DNA of 64,000 nt from UBA4055 sp964648295. GTDB taxonomy: Bacteria; UBA4055. The DNA lies in NCBI GenBank assembly GCA_964648295.1, contig CAZYNH010000007.1, forward strand, positions 62,001-126,000, in the 5' to 3' direction. Shown here in pieces: positions 17,425 to 26,281 of this stretch (positions are counted from its first letter, which is position 1; each line of letters begins with the position of its first letter). Below the pieces are notes generated by a model, which saw only the letters and a program-made list of their open reading frames with translations, made no database searches and was not told where the DNA came from. Both the position numbers and the translations under genes were made by a program.

Positions 17425-17511
17425 GGAGAGATGCCGGAGCGGTCGATCGGGGCGGTCTCGAAAACCGTTGTGCCTTCACGGGTACCCAGGGTTCGAATCC
17501 CTGTCTCTCCG
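17425..17511 (+). tRNA. tRNA-Ser (anticodon CGA)
   Basis: The 87-nt gene folds as a class II tRNA. The acceptor stem pairs GGAGAGA (17425-17431) with TCTCTCC (17504-17510), with discriminator G at 17511. The anticodon loop is CTCGAAA, giving CGA. A long variable arm (GTGCCTTCACGGGTAC) is present, as expected for serine. The T arm has GGTTCGAATCC. The CCA end is not encoded. Confidence 0.95.
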
Positions 17512-17528
17512 CAGGTTAGTATGACTAT

Positions 17529-18800
17529 ATGAGAAACATTGCGCGCGAATATATCGGGATCACCAGGATCATTCAGAAGGATGCGTGGAATTTCCTTATC
17601 GGAAATTTTTTCGCGGGATTCGGGTTCACGGGATTCTCCCTTCTCTTTAACCTGTATTTAAAGGAATCTGGCAGGGGAGAAGGGACTATCGGCCACATTC
17701 TTTCTGTGGGGACCTACGCTACCGTTCTGATGATATTCCCGGCCGCGTACCTGGTCAAGCGTATTTCTATCAAGCCCGTTCTTCTAATCGTTCCCGTCAT
17801 GATGTCCCTGGGATACTCTGTAGCGATTCAGGCGGAAACTCTTCAGGCGGTCATGGCCGGTATTGCCATAGCCGGTTCGGCGGGAGCTTTCAGCTCCGTG
17901 ATAGGCGGCCCGCTTTTGATGCAGTCCAGCGGCGATACAGAGCGTACGCACCTTTTTTCCATCAATCATGCCGTGGCTCTTCTTTCCGGCATAACCGGAA
18001 ATCTTGCCGCGGGAAGCCTTCCCGACCTTATGGAAAAAATGGATGTTTCGGCGGCGGCCGGATACAAGACGGCCATATTCGTTCATCTCGCAATAGCTCT
18101 CGTCTCCCTTTTCTTCTATTCGAAGATCAAGGCCGCCGGCATATCTAATTCGGACGGTGGCGGCGGGGACAAAAGATTCCGTCTTAACTTAAAGACGCCA
18201 AAAAAACTGCTGGCGTATCTGGCTGTCCCGCCGATGATAGTGGGTCTGGGCGCGGGTATGACGATACCTTTTTTAAACCTGTATTTCAAGACCAGATTCG
18301 ACCTCAGCGCTAACAACATAGGCATGCTCTTCGCCCTCGCCCAGCTCTTCACCATAGGCGGCGCGCTCGTCGCTCCGCTCCTCGCCCGGCGGTTCGGCAA
18401 GATAATGTCGGTCATAATGTCGCAGGTCTTTTCACTGCCGTTCCTTTTCATACTCGGTATATCGCATTATCTGCCTCTCGCCGTGGCCGCGTTCCTGATC
18501 AGGAACGCGCTGATGAACATGTCCGCGCCGATATCGTCGAGTTTTTCAATGGAATCTGTCCATCCCGACGACAGGTCAATAACGAGCGGACTGTTATCTC
18601 TCGCATGGCTTTTCACCTGGGGAATAACCGCGAATATCGGCGGATACCTTATTGAACACACAGGCTACATGCTTCCGTTCAGTTTTACGATGGTCTTCTA
18701 TATCCTTTCATCGTATCTCTATCACAAACTCCTTTATCCAATTGAAAAAGAAAGGGAAGAGAGGAAAAAGAAAGATGAGTTAAAAGATGTGTTTATTTGA
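17529..18800 (+). CDS. Major facilitator superfamily transporter
   Basis: This 423-residue protein has about 12 hydrophobic helices in two halves joined by a charged loop near residues 195-225 (SNSDGGGGDKRFR). The N-terminal half has FGFTGFSLLFNLYLKESGRGEGTIG; the second half has the matching NLYFKTRFDLSANNIGMLFALAQL, as in MFS drug and sugar exporters. The C-terminus is highly charged and cytoplasmic. The substrate cannot be named. It starts 17 nt after the tRNA and may be cotranscribed with it. Confidence 0.85.
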   Translation: MRNIAREYIGITRIIQKDAWNFLIGNFFAGFGFTGFSLLFNLYLKESGRGEGTIGHILSVGTYATVLMIFPAAYLVKRISIKPVLLIVPVMMSLGYSVAIQAETLQAVMAGIAIAGSAGAFSSVIGGPLLMQSSGDTERTHLFSINHAVALLSGITGNLAAGSLPDLMEKMDVSAAAGYKTAIFVHLAIALVSLFFYSKIKAAGISNSDGGGGDKRFRLNLKTPKKLLAYLAVPPMIVGLGAGMTIPFLNLYFKTRFDLSANNIGMLFALAQLFTIGGALVAPLLARRFGKIMSVIMSQVFSLPFLFILGISHYLPLAVAAFLIRNALMNMSAPISSSFSMESVHPDDRSITSGLLSLAWLFTWGITANIGGYLIEHTGYMLPFSFTMVFYILSSYLYHKLLYPIEKEREERKKKDELKDVFI

Positions 18801-18875
18801 TTTTTTTGTGGAAAGCGACGATAATATTTTTTATATTCCATCGAATTTAAAATAACTTCAATAACGGAGAAAGAA

Positions 18876-19151
18876 ATGGGAAGAGGCGACAAAAGGACAA
18901 GAAAAGGAAAGATATTCAAAGGATCTTCAGGCAATACGAGGCTGAAGAAACATAAACCGGCAAACCCGCTGGCTCAGCCCGACTCAACAAAAAAAGCAGT
19001 TGAGAAAAAGGTAGAGAAAGCTGTCGAGAAAAAACCTGTCGAGAAAAAGACGGTCGAGAAAAAAGTTGCCGAAAAAAAACCGGCGGCAGAAAAAAAGCCC
19101 GTTGAGAAAAAACCGGCAGAGAAGAAACCTAAGGCAAAAAAAGAAGAATGA
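18876..19151 (+). CDS. 30S ribosomal protein THX with long lysine-rich repeat tail
   Basis: The first 26 residues, MGRGDKRTRKGKIFKGSSGN followed by TRLKKH, match the small ribosomal protein THX (bTHX), which sits in a cavity at the head of the 30S subunit. Normal THX proteins are about 25-45 residues. Here a further 60 residues follow, built of EKK-centred repeats such as VEKK, VEKA, VEKKP and AEKKP, with Ala and Pro as in histone H1-like tails. The start has a GGAG site and the gene is followed by a strong terminator. The tail could be disordered and bind RNA or DNA. Confidence 0.8.
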   Translation: MGRGDKRTRKGKIFKGSSGNTRLKKHKPANPLAQPDSTKKAVEKKVEKAVEKKPVEKKTVEKKVAEKKPAAEKKPVEKKPAEKKPKAKKEE

Positions 19152-19152
19152 T

Positions 19153-19180
19153 AAAAAAGGTGCCACAGGCACCTTTTTTA
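19153..19180. terminator. Bidirectional terminator between THX and rsgA
   Basis: GGTGCC (19159-19164), loop ACA and GGCACC (19168-19173) are flanked by an A-run and a T-run. The right end overlaps the rsgA stop codon. Confidence 0.88.
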
Positions 19181-20107
19181 TTTGTCTTTTTTGAAATAAA
19201 GATGTCTGTTATCGTAAAGAGTTTCAAATATCTTCAGATAATTCTCATACCTGAATAAAGGTATATCACCTTTCTCCGCCGCTTCAGCAACGGCGCACCC
19301 GGGCTCATCGGTGTGCAGGCAGTTCCTGTATCTGCATTTTGAGCTGAGCCTGTAGATCTCGGGAAAAAAATTCTTGAGCTCCTCAAAATCCATATTCCAC
19401 ATGCCGAATTCCCTTATTCCCGGCGTATCAAGTATATAACCCCCGTTGGAGAGCCTGAAAAGCCTTGCCTGCTTTGTCGTGTGCTTACCCTTCAAAGAAT
19501 ATGCCGAAGTTTCGTTGACCTTCTGATTGATCTCCGGGTCGACCGCGTTAAGGATAGATGATTTTCCCACCCCGGAATTCCCGACAAAAGCGGAAACATG
19601 TCCCGATGTCATCTCAGATATTTTATCAATGTTAACTCCCGTTTTCACAGAAGTCCCTATCACTTCGTATCCGATCGCCCGGTAGCCTTCAATATATTCA
19701 GATTCCTCATCGCTTATGCCGTAGTCCGTTTTGTTCACGATTATCTTCGTTTCTATCTGCTGCATATTGCTGTATGCCAGTATCCTGTCCAGAAAACCTG
19801 TGTTCAGCCTTGGCGAATATACCGATGTGACTAGAAACAGGTAGTCGATGTTCGACGCTATTACCTGTTCCTTTCTTATTCCGTAATTGGCGGGCCTCGA
19901 GATCTTGTTGGACCTTGGAAGCACTTCCGAAAGAACAAAATCGCCGCCCTCTTTTTCAAGCCTCACGAAATCTCCGGGGCAGACAGGGTGGTGGGATCTT
20001 TTTGTGGTATGCAGTAGCCGGCCCTTTAAAAAAGCCGTAACCTCGGTTCCTCCGTGCAGGACGGCATATTCGTTGCCGTTGCCGTATAGAACTCTGGATT
20101 TTATCAA
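19178..20107 (-). CDS. rsgA: Small ribosomal subunit biogenesis GTPase RsgA
   Basis: This 309-residue circularly permuted GTPase acts in late 30S maturation. The N-terminal OB domain covers about residues 1-70. The G motifs appear in permuted order: IVNKTDYG (G4), VGNSGVGKSSILNAV (G1), KGKHTTKQ (G2) and DTPGIREFG (G3). The C-terminal zinc knuckle is CRYRNCLHTDEPGC. The frame opens with a TTG at 20107 that overlaps the stop codon of the upstream gene (TTGA), so translation is probably coupled; no ATG upstream of the OB domain is available. Confidence 0.93.
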   Translation of the reverse strand: MIKSRVLYGNGNEYAVLHGGTEVTAFLKGRLLHTTKRSHHPVCPGDFVRLEKEGGDFVLSEVLPRSNKISRPANYGIRKEQVIASNIDYLFLVTSVYSPRLNTGFLDRILAYSNMQQIETKIIVNKTDYGISDEESEYIEGYRAIGYEVIGTSVKTGVNIDKISEMTSGHVSAFVGNSGVGKSSILNAVDPEINQKVNETSAYSLKGKHTTKQARLFRLSNGGYILDTPGIREFGMWNMDFEELKNFFPEIYRLSSKCRYRNCLHTDEPGCAVAEAAEKGDIPLFRYENYLKIFETLYDNRHLYFKKDK

Positions 20108-20886
20108 AAGTCTGTCCTGACAGGTTTGCGTTCGCCCGCGGGGATCATTATCAGGCTCTTGTTAAAAAGACAAAGATCGGTGACTTCTCCTGTAGAGTAT
20201 GTCACGCTTTCTTTGGCCGACCTGTCGAAAAGGATCGCTTCCCCTTTCGCGTAAAGCAGGATCATGTTTTCAGATGGCCTTATCTTTTCGAACTCCCTGT
20301 CAAAAGGTATCACGATCTTTAAAGCGCCCGAGGCCGTATAAACGCGGACATTGCTGCCCGACAGTACTAATATTTCGTCATTTAAGCATCTGAAATCAGA
20401 AAAAGCAGATTGAAACGAGATAAGTTCTGTAAGTACGCTGTTCCTTAAAATTAAAATCTGATCTTTTTCTCTTGTGGCTATTATGAGTGAATTGTACATG
20501 TGCGGGTAGATGTAGCCCGACAGGGCCGTTCCGAATTTTTTTAAGACATCAAGCTTTTCCTTAACCTCGAATTTATCATCAAGCTGCCAAATAATGCCGC
20601 TTACAGCGTCGTTAAGATATGACCTGTAGGGATCGAATATGGAATAACAGTCAAAAAAACCGGCCGCTGAGACATTTTTCAACCCGACCGTTCTTACCTC
20701 GTTAAGTTCATTATCATAAACTGTGATCTTTTTAAAAAAGCCGTCAGTAAGATATAATTTATCTCCGTATACGGTCAGGGACAGCTCTTCTCTCGCCGCT
20801 GATGTGCAAAGGGTAAGAAAAACGGATAAGACCGCTATTATTCTGCAGATGTCTCTCATGAACTGTATTTTAACTTTAAAATTCAT
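20104..20886 (-). CDS. Secreted beta-rich protein, function unknown
   Basis: This 260-residue protein has an N-terminal hydrophobic segment (ICRIIAVLSVFLTLCTS) that looks like a signal peptide. The rest is made of short beta-strand repeats such as LTVYGDKLYLTDGFFKKITVYDNELN, LIIATREKDQILILRN and EILVLSGSNVRVYTASG, resembling blades of a small beta-propeller. No catalytic motif is seen. An internal ATG at 20859 (MRDICR) would give a more ordinary signal peptide and may be the true start. It ends by overlapping the rsgA start. Confidence 0.65.
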   Translation of the reverse strand: MNFKVKIQFMRDICRIIAVLSVFLTLCTSAAREELSLTVYGDKLYLTDGFFKKITVYDNELNEVRTVGLKNVSAAGFFDCYSIFDPYRSYLNDAVSGIIWQLDDKFEVKEKLDVLKKFGTALSGYIYPHMYNSLIIATREKDQILILRNSVLTELISFQSAFSDFRCLNDEILVLSGSNVRVYTASGALKIVIPFDREFEKIRPSENMILLYAKGEAILFDRSAKESVTYSTGEVTDLCLFNKSLIMIPAGERKPVRTDF

Positions 20887-21000
20887 TTAAAGCAAACAAT
20901 TAATAATTAACCTGAAGTTTTACTTAAATTATTGACTTGACTAAAATCATATATAGCAATAAATTTATTTAGCGATTAATAGGGAGTCAGAAAGCGGGAA

Positions 21001-21753
21001 ATGACGGAAAACAAAAAGGTTATCGATCACTGGAAAATACCTGAAGAAACAGCTTTTTTTAAAATAACCGGAATTATACTAACGATACTTACTACGGCAT
21101 CGGTCTTTTTTATAATGTTCGTTCTTAACAGCACGAGGTATTATAACAGGCGGGTGATAAAAAAAGTGAAAGCACCTTATGTCTTCGCCTCGAACCACAC
21201 GACTATGTTCGATTCAGGTTTTATCGACTGCGCCATATTCTTTCCAAAGGGACTGTTCTCATATGATGACCTGCCTTACCACACTCCTGAATACGGAAAT
21301 TTCTACAAAAACAGGCTGCTGTCGTTTTATATGGACAGAGTTAAATGCATCCCGGTCGAACGGGGAAAAGGCATTGACCAGTTCTCTCAGAAACTCGTTA
21401 CAAAAAAACTGAAGGAAGGCAACATCGTACATATTTTTCCCGAAGGGACAAGAAGCCGTACCGGCGAACTGCTTCCCGGAAAAGCCGGCGTCGGTAAAAG
21501 GATTTACGAGAGCAGGGTAAAAGTCGTACCGTGCTACCACGAGGGAATGAGGGACATACTGCCAGTAGGCACTCATGTTCCCAGGATAGGTAAAAAGGTA
21601 AGGGTGATACTTGGTGAACCTATATTCTTTGACGAATTCTTTGAAATGGAAAATTCTCCGGAAACATGGAAGGCTATATCAGATAAGATCATGACGGAGA
21701 TAACAAAATTAAAGGAGAAACTGCATGACACCGGAACAGAAAAAAATGTCTGA
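21001..21753 (+). CDS. plsC: 1-acyl-sn-glycerol-3-phosphate acyltransferase (PlsC family)
   Basis: This 250-residue membrane-bound enzyme adds the second acyl chain to form phosphatidic acid. One N-terminal helix (about 22-45) precedes the catalytic motif ASNHTTMFDSGFID, a version of HX4D. Other blocks are the substrate-binding FPEGTRSRTGELLPGKAGVG and VKVVPCYHEGM. The start has a GGGAGT site. The 3' end overlaps the ArsR-type gene by 29 nt, so the two are cotranscribed. Confidence 0.88.
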   Translation: MTENKKVIDHWKIPEETAFFKITGIILTILTTASVFFIMFVLNSTRYYNRRVIKKVKAPYVFASNHTTMFDSGFIDCAIFFPKGLFSYDDLPYHTPEYGNFYKNRLLSFYMDRVKCIPVERGKGIDQFSQKLVTKKLKEGNIVHIFPEGTRSRTGELLPGKAGVGKRIYESRVKVVPCYHEGMRDILPVGTHVPRIGKKVRVILGEPIFFDEFFEMENSPETWKAISDKIMTEITKLKEKLHDTGTEKNV

Positions 21754-22042
21754 GAAACACTGTAACGAATATCTGGAAGACGAAGCAGCCGCCATAAAGG
21801 CCATCGGGCATATTGTAAGACTAAAACTTCTTCTCGCCATCGAGATGAAAAAATGTATGGTGAAAGGACTGGTGGAATGTGTTGAGGAGGATCAGCCGAT
21901 CGTTTCGCAGCAGCTCGCTGTTTTAAGAAAAAGCAAAATAATCGAAGGTATAAAGAAAGGGAATACTATATATTATAAGATAATAGATCCGACCGTTAAG
22001 CAGATCGTAGGCATCCTCGCCGAAAAATACAACAAAACATAG
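21725..22042 (+). CDS. ArsR-family winged-helix regulator
   Basis: This 105-residue protein has the ArsR/SmtB fold: IGHIVRLKLLLAIEM (helix 2), a helix-turn-helix around QPIVSQQLAVLRKSKIIEG, and the wing KKGNTIYYKI. The canonical metal site ELCVCDL is replaced by KGLVECVEED, with one Cys, so it may not be a classical metal sensor. The AAGGAG binding site lies inside plsC, which ends 29 nt after this start. That coupling suggests a link to lipid synthesis or an accident of packing; the target is unknown. Confidence 0.8.
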   Translation: MTPEQKKMSEKHCNEYLEDEAAAIKAIGHIVRLKLLLAIEMKKCMVKGLVECVEEDQPIVSQQLAVLRKSKIIEGIKKGNTIYYKIIDPTVKQIVGILAEKYNKT

Positions 22043-22141
22043 CTTGTTTTTTAATTTTTTTTTGTTATATTAGTACTGAGATCCTTTTATAAAAAAGTTA
22101 TACGGACCGTTACATGAGAAGTTTTTCTTGAGGGGGCAAGT

Positions 22142-22888
22142 GTGAAGAAAATTTCAATATTGTATCTTGAGGATGACGATCTCGATGTTGAGCTCATCAG
22201 GGAAACTCTGAACGCGAAAGGAAATAAGTACAGCCTCTTTCATGTTCAGAACAAGAGCGAGTTCAAGATCGCCTTAAAGACCATGAGGTTCGATCTTATT
22301 CTCGCGGATTTCAATCTGCCGGATATTGACGGTTACGGCGTTCTTTATATCGCCAGGGAGATAACCCCGGACATCCCCACGATCATCCTTTCCGGAACGA
22401 TAAACGAGGATGTCGCCATAGATACTCTGAAATTCGGCGCTGTGGACTATATTTTTAAATCCAAGCTCGATAAACTGATCCCTTCAATAGAAAGCGCGAT
22501 TAAGAAAGGCGAAGAGAACAGGAAGAAAAGAAAATACGAGAAAGATCTTGCAATGTCCGAATCAAAGTTCAGAACGATCTTCCACGCTCTGACCGCTTCA
22601 GTTTTCATTATTGACCCGTATACGGGCAAAATAATGGAGGTCAACGACGGCGCGCTTAATTTCTTCGGGTACGAAAGAAGCGAAGTGATTGGAAGCAAAC
22701 TTAATATAATACTTGAGAACGAGAAATCTTTCCCCGATCCCGAAGCTTTAGAGCAGCTTTACCTTATGGAAATGGGTGAAGGGGAGTTCGTTTTTAAAAA
22801 ACAGGGCGGCGAGTCGGTCAAATGTATTTATAAAATAAAGATAATCCCATGGGAAGACCGCAGGGCGTGGATGCTTATTCTGATCTGA
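22142..22888 (+). CDS. Response regulator receiver domain fused to PAS domain
   Basis: This 248-residue protein starts at a GTG with a GAGGGGGC binding site. Residues 1-120 are a receiver domain: acidic pocket LEDDDLD, phosphorylated Asp56 in LADFNLPDIDGYG, TIILSGT and FKSKLDKL with the conserved Lys. A coiled linker leads to a PAS domain (about 140-248) with FRTIFHALTASVFIIDPYTGKIMEVND. No output domain follows, so it likely acts through a partner such as a histidine kinase encoded elsewhere. It ends one base before the convergent comF gene ends. Confidence 0.82.
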   Translation: MKKISILYLEDDDLDVELIRETLNAKGNKYSLFHVQNKSEFKIALKTMRFDLILADFNLPDIDGYGVLYIAREITPDIPTIILSGTINEDVAIDTLKFGAVDYIFKSKLDKLIPSIESAIKKGEENRKKRKYEKDLAMSESKFRTIFHALTASVFIIDPYTGKIMEVNDGALNFFGYERSEVIGSKLNIILENEKSFPDPEALEQLYLMEMGEGEFVFKKQGGESVKCIYKIKIIPWEDRRAWMLILI

Positions 22889-22889
22889 T

Positions 22890-23531
22890 CTATTTTACTG
22901 TAGCAATACTTATCGCGAAAATATTATTATAACCGGAATTTTTAAGTACCGATGCGGCCTCTTTTGTTGTTGCCCCGGTCGTTATAACATCATCTACAAG
23001 AATAACAAGCCTGTCTTTGTCTTTAATATGTTCCCCGATACCGAATATCCCCTTAACATTGCCGCTTCTTTTCTCAGCGTTGAGAGTGGTCTGGGACACA
23101 TTGTTCCTCAATCTGACAAGCAGATGTTTTTCGCAGGAAATGTTCATGGTTTCATTGATCCCTGCGCAGATCATATCCGTCTGGTTATATCCTCTTTTAC
23201 GCAGCCTTTTTTTGTGCAGTGGGACCGGTACAAGAACAGATGAATGAACATCGATCAGTCCGTTAAGCCTCCTGCCGGCCTCTTTTCCCAGAACTATACC
23301 TATCTCGGGGCGGCCGTCGTATTTGAGCGCGTGAATCAGTTTTCTTATGCTGTCAACATAATCAAAGACAGATATGGAAGATCTTTTATCGTTACGGTTC
23401 AGCGGCAGTTCGTTTAAACATTTTCCGCATACATATATCTCATCTTCAAGATATTCGCCGCATAAAAGGCAGGAGGGCGGTAAAAGAAGATCGGCCGCAC
23501 AGCCAAGTATTTTTTTGAGAAAGGTCATCAT
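22890..23531 (-). CDS. comF: ComF-family amidophosphoribosyltransferase-like protein
   Basis: This 213-residue protein has an N-terminal zinc finger (CLLCGEYLEDEIYVCGKCL) and a phosphoribosyltransferase domain with the PRPP loop VILVDDVITTGATTKEAA. VPVPLHKKRLRKRGYNQ and KHLLVRLRNNVSQTTLNAEKR are ComF hallmarks. ComF supports DNA uptake and single-strand processing in competent bacteria, but the family is widely kept in others. It overlaps nrdR by 4 nt (ATGA), so it is the last gene of holA-nrdR-comF. Confidence 0.9.
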   Translation of the reverse strand: MMTFLKKILGCAADLLLPPSCLLCGEYLEDEIYVCGKCLNELPLNRNDKRSSISVFDYVDSIRKLIHALKYDGRPEIGIVLGKEAGRRLNGLIDVHSSVLVPVPLHKKRLRKRGYNQTDMICAGINETMNISCEKHLLVRLRNNVSQTTLNAEKRSGNVKGIFGIGEHIKDKDRLVILVDDVITTGATTKEAASVLKNSGYNNIFAISIATVK

Positions 23532-23983
23532 TTGATTATATTCTGAAGCTCCGACATGAACTCTTTGACATCCTTGAATTTCCTGTATACAGACGCGAAC
23601 CTTATGTAAGCGACCTCGTCGGTGTTTTTCAGCTTGTCCATTACGAGCTCACCAATTACGGATGAGCTGATCGTGCCGCTGCCGTCGCTGTCGGCTATCA
23701 GATCGTTATAGATCTCATTGACCATGTTCTCTATCCGCTCGGGTGATATCTGCCTTTTCCTGCAGGCTATCATAATGCCGTTCTTGATCTTCTGCCTGTC
23801 AAATTCCTCCACCGTGCCGTCGTGTTTGGCTACAAGGAGCTCGATCTTTTCGACATATTCATAAGTCGTGAACCTGTATCCGCACTCGGAACACTCCCTT
23901 CTTCTCCTGATCGCGGTATCCTCGCGAACCGCCCTGGAGTCTATCACTTTACTTTCGATCCTGCTGCATTTGGGGCATTTCAC
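23528..23983 (-). CDS. nrdR: Transcriptional repressor NrdR
   Basis: This 151-residue protein has the NrdR zinc ribbon (MKCPKCSRIESKVIDSR...CSECGYRFTTYEYVE) and an ATP-cone domain (VAKHDGTVEEFDRQKIKNGI). It senses ATP/dATP and represses ribonucleotide reductase genes by binding NrdR boxes. The terminal EVAYIRFASVYRKFKDV is diagnostic. It overlaps its neighbours holA and comF by 4 nt each. No nrd gene lies in this window. Confidence 0.96.
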   Translation of the reverse strand: MKCPKCSRIESKVIDSRAVREDTAIRRRRECSECGYRFTTYEYVEKIELLVAKHDGTVEEFDRQKIKNGIMIACRKRQISPERIENMVNEIYNDLIADSDGSGTISSSVIGELVMDKLKNTDEVAYIRFASVYRKFKDVKEFMSELQNIIK

Positions 23984-25044
23984 GCTTGTGTTCTCCTCAG
24001 ATTACCGAACCAGTCAAGGTAGGCGCATTCCTTATCATCTGCGTGAAGTATCAGCTTCTCAAGGAGTATCATCACGGCCGTAGTCTGATCCTGGTAGGAA
24101 GATTTCAGTTTGATATCGCACTCGAGAAAATATCTAAGGCAGCGGATAAGTTCCGTGACCTTATAGTTCTTTGCGCATGCGACCGTATCCGCGTCTTTCC
24201 ACGGATTGTTGTACCCGAGGTCAGCCGCCGCTTTATCGGGCTGCATCTTCTTTATAAGCGCGTGATAACCTATCTCGAACGCAGAAACGAATGTCCTTGA
24301 AAGAAAAAGGTTAACGGCTATGGGGTCGGTTCTGTTGTTTTTGTTTTTGAGTATGTTATCGGTAATATAAAAAGATCTTTTCAGATCCCTTGCGGCTACA
24401 GCTGTCTGAAGCTTGAATATGTTGTATTCTTTGGATATACCGAGAACTTTTTCAACATCGTCTTCCGTAACGGTCTTGCCTGCGCAATACTCCATAAGTT
24501 TATCAGCTTCCGCCGCGACCTGGGAAAGGTTAGAAGACAGGGTCAGCGTAAAGAGCATCAGCCCTTCGTTGGTGATATTGAAGCCCTTTGAGGTAATGTA
24601 GTTCTTTATCCACTGCTGGACCTCTCGCTCGTTCTTTTCCTTGAACTCAAGTGAAAGCGTCCTTTTGTCAGAGATCAGGTCTTTAAAGAAGGATTTTCTT
24701 CTGTCCGGCTTGGTACCAGTAAGAATAAGGACAGTTGAGTCTATGTTTTTATTCAAAAACCTCGTTACAGCTTCGAGCAGGTCGGCGCCGGCTCTGTCAA
24801 TGTCGGATATGACGACCACTCTTTTTTCAGCCATGACCGGAAGAGAGTAGAGGGCCGAAGTGATTAGTTCAGGGCTGAAGTTCTCCTCATTAAAGCGGGC
24901 GTAATTGAAATCCTTAAGATCATCCTCTATGAAAGCCGATATTATCTCTGAGGATTTTATCTCGACTGAGTACTGATCATCTCCTGTGAGCAGGAAGTTC
25001 AAAAAGTCCGTGAGCTTTGCGTCCGTATTTGGTTTTCTGGCCAT
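23980..25044 (-). CDS. holA: DNA polymerase III delta subunit
   Basis: This 354-residue protein follows the HolA pattern: a DDQYSVE start, VVVISDIDRAGADLLEAV, STVLILTGTKPDRRKSFFK, the VQQWIKNYITSKGFNIT linker and the C-terminal DPIAVNLFLSRTF helical collar with the final LIRCLRYFLECDIKLKSS. The delta subunit opens the sliding clamp within the clamp loader. It lacks a Walker ATPase motif, as expected. It is first in the holA-nrdR-comF operon with 4-nt overlaps. Confidence 0.88.
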   Translation of the reverse strand: MARKPNTDAKLTDFLNFLLTGDDQYSVEIKSSEIISAFIEDDLKDFNYARFNEENFSPELITSALYSLPVMAEKRVVVISDIDRAGADLLEAVTRFLNKNIDSTVLILTGTKPDRRKSFFKDLISDKRTLSLEFKEKNEREVQQWIKNYITSKGFNITNEGLMLFTLTLSSNLSQVAAEADKLMEYCAGKTVTEDDVEKVLGISKEYNIFKLQTAVAARDLKRSFYITDNILKNKNNRTDPIAVNLFLSRTFVSAFEIGYHALIKKMQPDKAAADLGYNNPWKDADTVACAKNYKVTELIRCLRYFLECDIKLKSSYQDQTTAVMILLEKLILHADDKECAYLDWFGNLRRTQA

Positions 25045-25096
25045 TTTCCTACCCGATAATTAAAGAAAAATGAAATATAATTTTTTTTAAATTAAA

Positions 25097-25125
25097 TTGC
25101 AATTTGTGTTTTACATTCTTAAATT
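25097..25125 (+). promoter_or_regulatory. Promoter of gcvT
   Basis: TTGCAA (25097-25102) and TAAATT (25120-25125) are 17 nt apart, 34 nt before the gcvT start. No glycine-riboswitch-like structure fits in the short leader. Confidence 0.65.
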
Positions 25126-25159
25126 CTCCGCGATATAAACTAAAAAAAAAGGTGATAGA

Positions 25160-26278
25160 ATGAGGACTGTTTTATACGATGAACATGTGAAACTCGGGGG
25201 AAAGATAGTGGATTTCGCAGGCTGGGAAATGCCTTTGTGGTATAAAAAAGGCCAGAGCGCAGAACACCACGCCACCAGAAAGGCCGCGGGCCTTTTTGAT
25301 ATCTGCCATATGGGCGAGTTCGATATTACCGGCGAAGGAAGCAGGGAGATGATGTCGAGGCTTCTTACAAATGATGTTCTGGGAATGGAAGAAGGTCAGG
25401 CCATGTATAATTTCATGCTCAACGAAAAGGGCGGGGTAATAGACGACTGCATAATATACAAATTCAATGACAGAAAATGGTTCTTGGTCGTCAACGCGGG
25501 AGGCATCCCGGGCGATTTTGACTGGCTCAAGGCCCACGCGCCGGAAAGTGTAACTGTAGTTAACAGAAGCGACAGCACAGCTAAGCTTGACCTTCAGGGA
25601 CCGAACGCTCCAAAAATAATAAAAGACCTGGCGGGAGAAGAGGTTCTGGAGAAATTCGGATTCTTCAGATTCAGGGACAATGTGATGCTGAAGAACATAC
25701 CCGTGCTTCTCTCAAGAACAGGCTATACCGGAGAGATCGGTTTTGAGATATACTGCGATGTTAAATACGCAGTTGAGCTGTGGAACATGCTTCTTGAGGC
25801 GGGAGAGAAGTACGGGATAGAACCGTGCGGCCTCGGCGCCAGGGACTCACTGAGGACCGAAGCCGGCCTGCCGCTTCACGGCCACGAGATACATCCGGAT
25901 ATTCCGGCTGTTTCCACTCCGTGGGGATTTGTTTTCGAGTGGGAACATGAGTTCATTGGAAAATCAGCATTGAACAAAGTTAAAGCGGAAGGAATAAAAA
26001 GCCACGCACTTCCTTTTGTAATGAACGGCAGAAGCAAGGCCATGCACGGCTGGAATGTTTTTCTTGACGGAAAAAAGACAGGACATGTGGTATCCGGCGT
26101 CCTTTCCCCGACGCTTGATAATAAACCGATAGGGTTTCTTATCTCTGAGACACTTCTTGAACCGGGAACAAAGCTGACATTCTGCGAAGAGGGGAAAACA
26201 AGAGTGCTCGACGGTGAGATATCTGTTTCACCCTTCGTTAAACCCACATCAAGAATGAAAATGAAAAATTTTCTGTAA
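25160..26278 (+). CDS. gcvT: Glycine cleavage system aminomethyltransferase (T protein)
   Basis: This 372-residue enzyme transfers the methylene group from the aminomethylated H protein to tetrahydrofolate, releasing ammonia. Family motifs are VDFAGWEMPLWY, GLFDICHMGEFDITG, LTNDV, GGVIDDCIIYKF, LSRTGYTGEIGFEIY, the folate-binding GLGARDSLRTEAGLPLHGHE and the C-terminal VSPFVKPTSRMK. The other glycine cleavage genes (gcvH, gcvP) are not adjacent. It has its own promoter and a terminator behind it. Confidence 0.94.
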   Translation: MRTVLYDEHVKLGGKIVDFAGWEMPLWYKKGQSAEHHATRKAAGLFDICHMGEFDITGEGSREMMSRLLTNDVLGMEEGQAMYNFMLNEKGGVIDDCIIYKFNDRKWFLVVNAGGIPGDFDWLKAHAPESVTVVNRSDSTAKLDLQGPNAPKIIKDLAGEEVLEKFGFFRFRDNVMLKNIPVLLSRTGYTGEIGFEIYCDVKYAVELWNMLLEAGEKYGIEPCGLGARDSLRTEAGLPLHGHEIHPDIPAVSTPWGFVFEWEHEFIGKSALNKVKAEGIKSHALPFVMNGRSKAMHGWNVFLDGKKTGHVVSGVLSPTLDNKPIGFLISETLLEPGTKLTFCEEGKTRVLDGEISVSPFVKPTSRMKMKNFL

Positions 26279-26281
26279 ATG

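Noticed and set aside
18984..19172. Phe/Leu-rich minus-strand frame opposite the THX tail
   Set aside because: It is the complement of AAA/GAG lysine-glutamate repeats, which always read as Phe/Leu on the other strand.
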